Source of the DNA: Paracoccus aminovorans
Lineage (GTDB): Bacteria > Pseudomonadota > Alphaproteobacteria > Rhodobacterales > Rhodobacteraceae
NCBI RefSeq assembly: GCF_900005615.1
Contig: NZ_LN832559.1
Location: 1,394,837 to 1,458,836 of the forward strand
DNA length: 64,000 nt
Reading direction: 5' to 3'
A program made the position numbers and the translations under genes. Below, in pieces: positions 9,258 to 17,672 of the stretch. The number at the start of each line of letters is the position of its first letter. The first letter of the stretch is position 1. Below the pieces are notes generated by a model. It saw only the letters and a program-made list of their open reading frames with translations. It ran no database searches and was not told the DNA's origin.

Positions 9258-10589
9258 TCAAACCACTTCATGATCTACTGCATCGACGCGCGATGCGCCG
9301 AAGACCAGAGAATTGACGACCAGCTGTCGCAAACTTTCTCTTTGGTCTCCCTGAGTGCCGGCGAGATCGTGCGTGGCTACGATCAGCGTTTCATCTGCTC
9401 CCCTTTTCGCGATGGAGTTCCGGCAACGGATCTGATCGGGCGGCAAGTCGCCATGATGGGGGTACAGCAGCACGACGTTCGGGCAGTCGTAGAGCCTGCC
9501 ATATGCCATCAGCTGGTACACGTCCGTCTGGCTGACCCCCTGCTTTGGATCGTCGATCCGTGGCGTCATGCGCTTCCACTTCGTGTCGATGATCAGCGCG
9601 ATCTTCTCGCCCTGCCGGACGATGAGGTCCGGCCTTGTGCGGAAGCGGCCGGTCTCGCCCTCGTAGAGACAATCCCGATGGCCGCCTTGCGACGACACAC
9701 GGAAGCCCGTGCCGGCCAGAGCACGCGACAGGGTCCGTTCGATGTATGCTTCGAACAAGACGTTCATCTCGAAGAGTAGCGCGTGACCGTCGATCGTCCC
9801 CGCGCTCGTCTGCTGGTGCCGGTCCGATAGAAAGAGGCGCGCGAGAGACAGGAGATCCCGCCAACGACGATTGGTGCGGTCCAGGACGATCCGGTCCCAG
9901 CGGAGGGCGTTCGGAGGAACGTCGGCTACGTCGGCGTACACGAAGCTCAGCTCGCGCAGCGCGCGCTGGTTATCCGGAGCACCGGACAGACGCGACAGCT
10001 TGCTGACAGCCGCCCGCATGACCTGATTCAGAGCGATGTCAGGCGAAAGGGCATCGAAACGGCATGCGAGCTTTTGTGGTGAAACCGCGAGCGTCGAGAA
10101 CTGCCGTATCACGTCAAGGCGTCCCCGAAGCGCAGGCAAGTCGTCTTCGTGTTCGAGGTAGTGGCGTGGCATCCCCTGCCGGACCGCGTCAGTGAGCTTC
10201 GCACAGAACAGGCGGATAAGAAGTTCGAGCACGGTCTCGCGCTGCCAGCCAAGCTGTGTCATCGCGCCGGCTTCGATTGGCAGATCGTAGGTCACCGCAA
10301 GCATGTGGATGAGGCGCTGCCGGAGCACCGTATCCGACACCCCGCTCTCCCCGCCCCCCTCGATCTTTGGGAGAATCTCCAGTTGGCAGCCGGGGGTGGC
10401 AATGACGCCGACAACGCCACGCGCGCGTAGCCCCTTCCGTCCGTGTTCCAGAACACCCTCACCCCGGCGCCCGGAGAAGGTCGACGTCCTCGCAACCGCG
10501 GCAAGCCGATCAGCCTGCGTCTCCGGGATCTCGGCGTCGCCGGACCCGTAGGCGATGCGCTCCCACTCGCGGATCGTGCGGCGGATCAT
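9258..10589 (-). CDS. mcrC: McrC-like nuclease subunit (defence operon gene 3)
   Basis: This 443-aa protein has the McrC family architecture. An N-terminal beta-rich region ends near GCQLEILPKI (residues 68-76), a helical middle follows, and a C-terminal PD-(D/E)XK nuclease shows Pro-Asp in RTRPDLIV (about 320-321), Asp-x-Lys in IIDTKWK (about 335-337) and a supporting Gln in DVYQLMAYG. McrC associates with McrB hexamers, stimulates GTP hydrolysis and supplies the cleavage domain of type IV restriction. The ATG overlaps the mcrB stop by 4 bases (ATGA), matching the usual mcrBC order. All catalytic residues are present, so it is likely active. Confidence 0.9.
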   Translation of the reverse strand: MIRRTIREWERIAYGSGDAEIPETQADRLAAVARTSTFSGRRGEGVLEHGRKGLRARGVVGVIATPGCQLEILPKIEGGGESGVSDTVLRQRLIHMLAVTYDLPIEAGAMTQLGWQRETVLELLIRLFCAKLTDAVRQGMPRHYLEHEDDLPALRGRLDVIRQFSTLAVSPQKLACRFDALSPDIALNQVMRAAVSKLSRLSGAPDNQRALRELSFVYADVADVPPNALRWDRIVLDRTNRRWRDLLSLARLFLSDRHQQTSAGTIDGHALLFEMNVLFEAYIERTLSRALAGTGFRVSSQGGHRDCLYEGETGRFRTRPDLIVRQGEKIALIIDTKWKRMTPRIDDPKQGVSQTDVYQLMAYGRLYDCPNVVLLYPHHGDLPPDQIRCRNSIAKRGADETLIVATHDLAGTQGDQRESLRQLVVNSLVFGASRVDAVDHEVV

Positions 10590-13060
10590 GGCCCGACCAA
10601 CTTGCTGTAGTCGAAGCCTTCATCGACGGATCGGACCTGCCAGCGAAACCGGGCGACAGCATCGCCGTCCTCGAGGCCCGGAGGCGGTTTCAGGATCGTA
10701 CGTTTGAGAAAGCTACCAGTGATCGAACTTTCGCCCGGTTCCAGGTCGCCAAGCACCGCCGCGATCTTTGCCCAGTCTTCGAAGAAGTATTCCGCGAGGA
10801 GCGGGATTACCTTGTGGCGCATGACCTCGTCGACATCTACTCGCGAACTGCACGCAGTGAAGTAGGCGTGTCCAATCTGGTGTTCGCGGTCGTAGAGATA
10901 CTCGATCCGCTCGTTGATGGTGGTGAGCAGTCGCGGCAGGTCGATCCCGCATTTCTCGGCAGCGTCTTTGAGGATTGATGCGTCGGGCATCATCTCACGG
11001 AAGGTGAACCGGCGCCGGAGTGCTGTGTCGAGAAGCGCAATCGACCGGTCGGCGGTGTTCATCGTGCCGAGGATGTGCAGGTTGGACGGCACACCGAACT
11101 CGTCCCCGGAATAGGGCAAGCGGAGCCGCACCGCATTCGGCTGATTGAGCCGCTTGTCGGCCTCGAGAAGGGTGATCAGTTCGCCGAAGACCTTGGAGAT
11201 GTTCGCACGGTTGATCTCGTCGATAATAAGGACGAACTGATCGGGCTCGCCACCCCCGTCGCTCCTCTGGCTATTCATGTAGCGCTCGAGAGCAGGAATA
11301 TTGAGCTCGCTGTCGTAGAGCAGATAGATCGACTGCTGCATGAAGCCGCGGCTGTAGATCTCGCTGACCGGTACCCCGTCACTATCCACCCAAAGCCATC
11401 GCACCGCGCGCCGGTGGGCATAGCCCCCTTCCGGCCGTGGCTTGAACTCGTAGTCGCCGACGAACTCCCCAATGGCACGGAACTGCTGGTTTCCCTTCGA
11501 CACGATCACGATGTCGCCTTGCCGGACCCAGTTCCGGAATCGGAAGGGCATTTGAACCCATCCGGATCTTGCATCTAGGTCGCCGCCGCCGTCTCGATGG
11601 TTCTTGCAGGCATTGAAGATCGCCTCACGGCTTGCGTACTTCTCATCGCTCCAGTCGATGTCGTCGAAGCCGAGGAGTGTGTAGCCGCCCTCTATTGCTT
11701 CCTCGAACAGGTGCGCGTCCTCGGGGTTGTTCGCTTCGCCGATCGACATCTTGAAGACCTGGCGGCCCTCTAGCCTGATCATGTCATCGCCCGATGAGCG
11801 CCCACGGCTGGTCTCCGCGCGCTTCGCGATCCGCCTGAATATCCCGTGGACCGTTTCGAGCCGGAAGCCGGCAGACTCCGCCTCGCCGTCTCCATCCACC
11901 CCGGTCATGGGCTGCCGACCTTCGACGAAATCCTCGTAGGACATCGACTGGTGGAACGTGACAAACTCGATATGCCCGGCCGCCACGAGCCTCTGGTAGA
12001 CCGCCATGAGCTCGGTCCGATCCTGCGGGACTGGCTCACCACAGAGCCGCACCGCCTCCGCCGCAGTGGTGAAGGTCTTCCCGGTCCCTGGCGGCCCATA
12101 AAGGATTAGGTTGGTTGCGGACGCCGATATCGTCGTGCTCGCTTGGTGCATTGTGTCCGCTTCCGAGTTAGATCCAAGTTGGTAGGTAAATGTTGTTGAG
12201 CTGCTAGGATTCGGTTCTGAAATCGCGGGCGGCGGGACCTTCGCAAGCTGCTGAAGCTTCTCGCCACCGAGAGTTTGGCAGATATTTGGGAAAGCGTTCT
12301 TAAGCCCCATTGCGCTGGCCAGGTCTCCAGCACGTACGGTCACAGTCTTTAGGCGTTTCTCCCGAGCCGGCTCGATAAAGTAATTGAGTGCGCATAGCCT
12401 GATACGATCAGCGCCTGAAATTAGGTGCTCGTATCGTTCGGGCGCTTGAACAGGCTCATCCGCCTGATCAACGATAATGAAGCCGGAGTTGTGAAGCCTG
12501 GCAGCCGCGTCAGCTTTTTGGCCCCAACCACCATTCAGCTCAGTCTTTTTCAGGAGGTATCCTACGAGCGGCTTGCTGGGGTAGACGCGGTTCTCACGGT
12601 CGCGGCTGGATCGCACCCAGTAGTCCCGCGGATCACCAAAGTGGCGGAATATTTCGCTTTCCTCGCCGTTCTTACTGTAGCGATCAAAGGCATCCATCGA
12701 CTCTTCGACCTCTGGCCTCGTGAAAATGCCTCGCGTTTCGACCTGTGTGGGAAGGTTCATCGTTGCAGGTTGCCAATGACTACCATTGCTATTTCCGTCG
12801 ATAACCACGCCCGCTGCACGGCTCTGACTGTTGAACACATGATCGACGCTGAAACGAAAAAGTGCCGGATTCTCATCGGGGACGAGAATACCCTGTTCAA
12901 CCAAACGGTCTCGTTCGGGCCTGTCGCGTTTCTTATTTGGGGATCCTTCCCGCATCGCGGTTGACCCCTGGCGAACAACGAAGCCAGATGGCACTGGCTT
13001 GCCGAAGGCGAGCGCCTGCTCTTTCTTGATTTGTAGCCAGCCGTCTTCAGTTTTTATCAT
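10586..13060 (-). CDS. mcrB: McrB-like AAA+ protein with DUF4357 and inserted EVE-like module (gene 2)
   Basis: This 824-aa protein belongs to the McrB branch of AAA+ NTPases. Residues about 20-100 match DUF4357, including FVVRQGSTA and VFNSQSRAAGVV. Residues 100-310 are of uncertain identity. The Walker A motif GPPGTGKT is at about 322-329, followed by VTFHQSMSYEDFVEG, typical of McrB. An insertion of about 155 residues (435-590) with an EVE/PUA-like pattern (for example VRQGDIVIVSKGNQQFRAIG) separates Walker A from Walker B (IIDEINRAN, about 612-620). The sensor region is GTMNTADRSIALLDTALRRRF. McrB normally recognises modified DNA through its N-terminal domain and translocates; here both the DUF4357 and the EVE-like module are candidate base readers. 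It is 9 bp downstream of the helicase/nuclease gene and overlaps mcrC. Confidence 0.88.
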   Translation of the reverse strand: MIKTEDGWLQIKKEQALAFGKPVPSGFVVRQGSTAMREGSPNKKRDRPERDRLVEQGILVPDENPALFRFSVDHVFNSQSRAAGVVIDGNSNGSHWQPATMNLPTQVETRGIFTRPEVEESMDAFDRYSKNGEESEIFRHFGDPRDYWVRSSRDRENRVYPSKPLVGYLLKKTELNGGWGQKADAAARLHNSGFIIVDQADEPVQAPERYEHLISGADRIRLCALNYFIEPAREKRLKTVTVRAGDLASAMGLKNAFPNICQTLGGEKLQQLAKVPPPAISEPNPSSSTTFTYQLGSNSEADTMHQASTTISASATNLILYGPPGTGKTFTTAAEAVRLCGEPVPQDRTELMAVYQRLVAAGHIEFVTFHQSMSYEDFVEGRQPMTGVDGDGEAESAGFRLETVHGIFRRIAKRAETSRGRSSGDDMIRLEGRQVFKMSIGEANNPEDAHLFEEAIEGGYTLLGFDDIDWSDEKYASREAIFNACKNHRDGGGDLDARSGWVQMPFRFRNWVRQGDIVIVSKGNQQFRAIGEFVGDYEFKPRPEGGYAHRRAVRWLWVDSDGVPVSEIYSRGFMQQSIYLLYDSELNIPALERYMNSQRSDGGGEPDQFVLIIDEINRANISKVFGELITLLEADKRLNQPNAVRLRLPYSGDEFGVPSNLHILGTMNTADRSIALLDTALRRRFTFREMMPDASILKDAAEKCGIDLPRLLTTINERIEYLYDREHQIGHAYFTACSSRVDVDEVMRHKVIPLLAEYFFEDWAKIAAVLGDLEPGESSITGSFLKRTILKPPPGLEDGDAVARFRWQVRSVDEGFDYSKLVGP

Positions 13061-13069
13061 CTTTTTTCT

Positions 13070-16000
13070 TTAGACTCTGAAATTCACTGCATTCAACGCA
13101 CAGAGCGTATTTACCAGCCGCATCTGCTCGACCGTTTCACACTTCGCCTCGCGCAGACGCGGTGCGCCGAAGACCAGCGCCAGCCCCTTGGCGCGCGAGA
13201 CAGCCACGTTGATGCGGTTGAGGGAGAAGAGGAAGTCCATCCCGCGCGGCGTTTCCTCGGCTGATGAGGCCGTCATGGAGACTAGGCAGACCGGCGCCTC
13301 CTGTCCTTGGAACTTGTCGACCGTGCCGACGCGGATGCCGAGCGGCAGCGCGTCGCGAAGGGCGTTCACCTGCGCGTTGTAGGGGGCGACGACGATGATG
13401 TCGGTCTCGCGCATGGGGCGGCGCGTGCCGTTCTTCTCCGTCCACTCGCCTTGCAGCAGGTCAGCGGCCGCGGCCTGGATCGCGGCGACCTCCTCGGTCG
13501 AGACCTGCGCATTGCCCTCATGCGCGACCGGCACCCAGAAGGCCCCCGCCTCGGGGAACCGGGTGCTTCTGACGAGTTGGCGTGCCGTATCGGGGTGGCT
13601 GGTCAGCCGACGCTCGTAGACCTGCTCTGAGATGAAGCGGCAGACCTCAGGATGCATGCGCCGCGAGACAGGAAGGAAGATGCCGCGGTCCGGCGGGATC
13701 GTCGCGTGATCGCCCAGCATCCAGTCGAGGCATGATAGGTTCGCAGGCTCGGGGTGTGCGCCCTGGATCACCTGCGGCAGCTGACGCGGATCGCCGACCA
13801 GCACGATGTTGCGTGCAGCGCGCCCCATGGCGACCATATTCGCGAGGCCGACTTGTCCAGCCTCGTCAATGAAAAGCCAGTCCAGCGACTGCTCGAGGTC
13901 CGGGCGCGAGAAGAAGAACGCAGTTCCGCCAACGACATTGGCCTCTGTCAGCGCAGGGTCATCGTTGGACGTGGCGCGGGTGATGCCGGCGAAGCCCTCG
14001 GGATAACCGTCGTCTTCACCACTCACCTTGTGAGCGAGCTCGGCGTTCTCCAATGTGATGTCCGGGTCGTCGTCTTCCAGCGCAAGAAGACACCCCATCA
14101 GCACATTGCGAATGGCCTCGTGGCTGTTCGAGGCCACGCCGACGCGGTGACCTTTCCGTACGAGAGACAGGATCGCCCGCGCCGTGACATAAGTCTTGCC
14201 GGTGCCTGGCGGCCCCTGGATCGGTAGCACGGTGCCGTCCATCGCGCCCACTGCCGCGATCGTCCCGGCCACGGGATCGGCTCCCTCCAGCAGGTCGGGT
14301 TTCGGGCCGGTTGTTAGGCGCGGGGCTGCGCGGGACAGGAGGTCGTCGATGGCGGTGAACCGACGTGGCCCGCATTGATCCGCGATGACGTCACGCAGTG
14401 CCGCGGCGATTACGCCTGTATTGAGCGGCCAGTCCGGGTGCAGCGTGAGGCGCTCGCCCAGCAGGTGCGCTTTCTTTAGTCCCGCCTTGAGAGTGATTTC
14501 TCGCCTCGTCCGGTCGAGAGCCGCAATGTCAATGGTGGCAGGCGGTCCGTCGACGACTGGCACGGTCGCCTTCTTGCCGCTCCGCAGCTTCGTCTCCTGG
14601 GGCGGGAACCGATAGGTTCGCGCCATGGATCGCTTCTCTGGTTCCGCCGGCCCGAGAGCCTCGAGCCCGGCAAGCGCGTCGAGGTCGTCGATCAACTCAT
14701 CCTCGTCCTTGGAGGCCGAGTCGAACACGGCCCATTGCGCGGGTTTCGCCTCCCGTTTGTGGAACAGTCCGAGGTTGAAAAGCATCTGCTGGCGCTCGTC
14801 GGGCAGTCCGGACGCTGCGAGCATGGCGCGCAACTCTGAGGCGTCGGCATCCTCCGCCTCTTCCTTGTCGCCCGCATCGCCGGCCAGACGCGGCCAGGGG
14901 CCTTCCGGCCGGACCCGAACCAGCCAATCCCTGAGTTCCTCGGTGGAGATGCAGTCGATGCGGTTGTACTCCTCGATCTCGTCAAGGATCTGCTGCTCGC
15001 CCGTGTCGCGCCAGCGCTCGTAGGCGACCACCGACCCACCTGCCGTCTTCACCGCGCCGTCGCGCTTTCGGTCATAGAAGGCTTCCATCGACTTGATGGA
15101 ATAGTTCGCCTCCGAGCAGATCAGTCCGCCGCGCACAACGGCGTAGAGGTCGACGAGCCGGCGCTCGCGCAGGAGCCGGTCTAGGAACGCCTCGCCGATC
15201 CCGTATTTCGCGGTCAGCCGCCGCAACGCGGTGACCTCGTAAGGCGCATAGTGGTAGATCCGTGCATCCGGGTAAGCGTCGAGCCGCGCGCGAAAGAACG
15301 CCAGCAGCTCCGACAGGGCCTGCGCCTCGGCCTTGTGATCATGTGCCCAGAACGCGTGGAAGTCCCCGTCGCACCACACGCCGTGCAGGTATTCGAGGCC
15401 ACCATCGTAGTGTGGATCGCCCTCGATGTCGTAGAAAATGTCGCCGGGCGTGGGCTCGGGCAGCAGGTCGAAGCCCTTGCCGGGCTCGGCTGTGCGCAGT
15501 TCGTAAGCCGGCGCCCCCGTCTTGCGGGCATGTTGCAGGCGGGCCTGCGTGACGAGCTTTGCCCGCGTGGTCTCGGCCATGCCGCGAATGGGGTGGTCGA
15601 GGCGAGCCAGCGCCTCCATCGTCGTGATCCCCGCCGCTTCGAGCTTCTTCACCTGTCCGCGGCTGATACCCGCCACATTGAAAAGGCTGTCCTCGGCGGC
15701 CCAGACGCTTTCGCAATGGTCGGCCCAGCGGCACAAGGCGCAATCGGCGCAGGGGATGGGGCGCGTGTGCGACGGGTTCGCCACGAAGTTCTCCAGCCGT
15801 GCCCGCGCGCCGCGTGCATAGTGCGCGTAATCTGCGAGGCGCAGGGTTGCGCGCTCCCCCGAGCCGAGCTCGACGTGGGCGAATTCAGGCGCCGCGCCCT
15901 GAACCTCGGCGAGAAGGTCGGAATAGAGCACGAGCTGGAGGACGTGTTTCGGATGGGGGCGACGCTTCAGCTTGGTGTCGGCGACCTCGTAGCTGAAGGG

Positions 16001-16372
16001 CCCGAGTGCCGATGGGCGCTCTACGCGCTCCAGGAAGTCGGACCAGCCGCCCCAGTTGCCCGACAGGAACGCGCCCTGAAAGACCACCTCTGAACCTTCG
16101 GTCAGCGCCACGCGCGTGGCCTCCGCATCGCGCGCCAGATTGCCGCGCGGGATCTCGACCACGGACCTGCCAGAAACCTTCAAACGCTCCAGATGCGCGG
16201 CCTCATGCGCGTCGCCCTGCTTCTGTAGAAGCGCAGCATCCTCGCTGTCCTCGCCCGGCTCCGGCCCTTCGCCGCGCAGGCGCATGAGATCGAGCGTCGT
16301 GGCATGGGCGCAGCCCATGAACCGCATCAGGTCGCTCGCCGAGAAGAGGATGTTGCCGCCGATTTCCCGCAT
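13070..16372 (-). CDS. TM0106-type RecB-like nuclease / DNA2-like helicase (defence operon gene 1)
   Basis: This is a 1,100-aa multidomain protein. The first part is a Cas4/RecB-like nuclease with D-x-K (VADTKLKRR, about 130-140) and a probable Fe-S cluster made by one Cys near residue 21 and a Cys cluster at about 208-220 (CADCALCRWADHC). A helix-hairpin-helix-like segment follows, then a DEDD/RNase H-like exonuclease fold (FYDIEGD near 313-319; NRIDC near 470). The last third is an SF1 DNA2/Upf1-type helicase: Walker A QGPPGTGKT (about 719-727), DEAGQVG, GDPRQLPQV, VDKFQGQEA and NRINVAVSRAK. The ATG at 16372 has AAGGAG just upstream, at short spacing; a TTG four codons earlier is the alternative. 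It is the first gene of the operon, 300 bp from the divergent WYL gene. Confidence 0.88.
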   Translation of the reverse strand: MREIGGNILFSASDLMRFMGCAHATTLDLMRLRGEGPEPGEDSEDAALLQKQGDAHEAAHLERLKVSGRSVVEIPRGNLARDAEATRVALTEGSEVVFQGAFLSGNWGGWSDFLERVERPSALGPFSYEVADTKLKRRPHPKHVLQLVLYSDLLAEVQGAAPEFAHVELGSGERATLRLADYAHYARGARARLENFVANPSHTRPIPCADCALCRWADHCESVWAAEDSLFNVAGISRGQVKKLEAAGITTMEALARLDHPIRGMAETTRAKLVTQARLQHARKTGAPAYELRTAEPGKGFDLLPEPTPGDIFYDIEGDPHYDGGLEYLHGVWCDGDFHAFWAHDHKAEAQALSELLAFFRARLDAYPDARIYHYAPYEVTALRRLTAKYGIGEAFLDRLLRERRLVDLYAVVRGGLICSEANYSIKSMEAFYDRKRDGAVKTAGGSVVAYERWRDTGEQQILDEIEEYNRIDCISTEELRDWLVRVRPEGPWPRLAGDAGDKEEAEDADASELRAMLAASGLPDERQQMLFNLGLFHKREAKPAQWAVFDSASKDEDELIDDLDALAGLEALGPAEPEKRSMARTYRFPPQETKLRSGKKATVPVVDGPPATIDIAALDRTRREITLKAGLKKAHLLGERLTLHPDWPLNTGVIAAALRDVIADQCGPRRFTAIDDLLSRAAPRLTTGPKPDLLEGADPVAGTIAAVGAMDGTVLPIQGPPGTGKTYVTARAILSLVRKGHRVGVASNSHEAIRNVLMGCLLALEDDDPDITLENAELAHKVSGEDDGYPEGFAGITRATSNDDPALTEANVVGGTAFFFSRPDLEQSLDWLFIDEAGQVGLANMVAMGRAARNIVLVGDPRQLPQVIQGAHPEPANLSCLDWMLGDHATIPPDRGIFLPVSRRMHPEVCRFISEQVYERRLTSHPDTARQLVRSTRFPEAGAFWVPVAHEGNAQVSTEEVAAIQAAAADLLQGEWTEKNGTRRPMRETDIIVVAPYNAQVNALRDALPLGIRVGTVDKFQGQEAPVCLVSMTASSAEETPRGMDFLFSLNRINVAVSRAKGLALVFGAPRLREAKCETVEQMRLVNTLCALNAVNFRV

Positions 16373-16384
16373 GGGCTCCTTCAA

Positions 16385-16671
16385 TCGTCAATGAGCGCAA
16401 CCCGAACCGCGGAAAACGTCTCCTGATTGCAGCTTCTTAAATCACCCCTGTGGGTGTCAATAACTGTCAGATAAGCAATGGAGATTTGAAAGTCTGAACT
16501 TCCATATTGAGCACACCCCCACGCATGTCTCCGCTGGTCTCCCTCGCTTCGGTGCGCCTGTCGGGCCCCACTACTTTTTACTTTCGAACACTTCAGAGAA
16601 TCGGCTCGACAGGACGCAACGACCTTTCTAGCCTCTGGGGGTGACAAAAGCTGGCAGGCTGCGAGGCGCGC
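16385..16671. promoter_or_regulatory. Divergent promoter region between WYL regulator and defence operon
   Basis: This 287-bp intergenic region must hold both promoters. Bases 16443-16456 form a small perfect palindrome (CACCC-CTGT-GGGTG) followed by TCAA. A related element GGGGGTGACAA at about 16639-16649, some 20 bp before the WYL start, resembles one half of it (GGGTGTCAA). These could be operator half-sites for the WYL regulator. The match is short and may be chance. The region is less GC-rich than the genes on either side. Confidence 0.35.
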
Positions 16672-17646
16672 ATGTCCTTTTCCAAGGCTCAAGACCTGAT
16701 CCGGCTCGCACAGTTGGCTGCGGCAAGACGCAGTGGGATCAGCCTCGAGGAGATTGCGCTTGAGTTCGAGGTGTCGCATCGGACGGCGCAGCGGATGACC
16801 GACGCGCTGGAGGAAACCTTTGGAAACGTCTTGGTAGAGGATGGCGAGGACCGCAAACGACGCTGGCGCCTGATCGATCCTGGCCTCGACCGCCTCCAAC
16901 TTCGCCATGAAACAGGTGTGGAAGCCTTGGAGATCGCCGTCCGCGGAGCGGAGGCTGAGGGTCGGCTACGACATGCACGAGCCTTGGCTGATCTGCGTGA
17001 GGGGCTGCTGGCTCAGGCGCCCTCCCGCTCCCGTATCGAGACCGACGCAGAGGCGGTCCTGGCCGCCATGGGACAGGTCACGCGCCCTGGCCCGAAAGTC
17101 AGCGTCGAGATTGACGTGCTCGATGCCATCATCGAGGCACTGCGCGGCCCGCTTCGCCTGAGTGTGCGCTACAACCAGGACGACGCAAACCGCATCCTGG
17201 AACCACATGGCGTCTTGCTGGGCCACCGGACGTACCTGGCGGCACGCGACCCCGCCAAGGCAAATGAGGTACGCAATTTCCGCATCGACCTGATCCGTGC
17301 GGCGGAAGTCCTCGACCAGAGCTTCCCGCTTCAGGAGGGTTTCAGCATCGTGGATTACGCTGCACGGTCCTTCGGGGTCTGGCAGGATCCCGAACAATAT
17401 GGCGAGGTGATCTGGCGCTTCACGCCCGAGGCAGCCGAACGCGCCGCTGGATTTCGCTTTCATCCCCGGCAAGTGCTTGAGCCGCAGGACGACGGCAGCC
17501 TCGTCGTGCGTTTCGAGGCGTCGGGCTGGCTGGAGATGACTTGGCACCTCTACCAGTGGGGAAACAAGGTCGAGGTCATTGCCCCGGAGCCGCTCCGCGC
17601 GATGGTCGACGGATACCGCCGGTCCGACTTCGGCGCGATGCCATGA
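16672..17646 (+). CDS. WYL-domain transcriptional regulator (BrxR/CapW-like)
   Basis: This 324-aa protein has an N-terminal winged helix-turn-helix (residues about 5-60, with ISLEEIALEFEVSHRTAQRM), a middle WYL domain (about 135-215, with LSVRYN, LEPHGVLLGHRTYLAA and RNFRIDLIRAAEVL), and a C-terminal WCX-like extension. The order matches the BrxR/CapW repressors that control phage-defence operons and are thought to sense nucleic acid ligands through WYL. It is divergent from the nuclease/helicase operon and 26 bp upstream of a HEPN gene in the same direction, the expected position for a regulator of the locus. The ATG at 16672 is the first in-frame start after the intergenic region. Confidence 0.87.
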   Translation: MSFSKAQDLIRLAQLAAARRSGISLEEIALEFEVSHRTAQRMTDALEETFGNVLVEDGEDRKRRWRLIDPGLDRLQLRHETGVEALEIAVRGAEAEGRLRHARALADLREGLLAQAPSRSRIETDAEAVLAAMGQVTRPGPKVSVEIDVLDAIIEALRGPLRLSVRYNQDDANRILEPHGVLLGHRTYLAARDPAKANEVRNFRIDLIRAAEVLDQSFPLQEGFSIVDYAARSFGVWQDPEQYGEVIWRFTPEAAERAAGFRFHPRQVLEPQDDGSLVVRFEASGWLEMTWHLYQWGNKVEVIAPEPLRAMVDGYRRSDFGAMP

Positions 17647-17672
17647 ACGAGTATTTGAAATGGAGGAATTCG

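Noticed and set aside
15251..16093. Plus-strand open frame of 280 aa opposite the nuclease/helicase gene
   Set aside because: It is antisense to a gene with clear nuclease and helicase motifs and shows no domain of its own.
4961..16372. DISARM system
   Set aside because: An SNF2 helicase is shared with DISARM class 1, but there is no DrmA, DrmB (DUF1998), DrmC (phospholipase D) or DISARM methylase; McrB and McrC are present instead.
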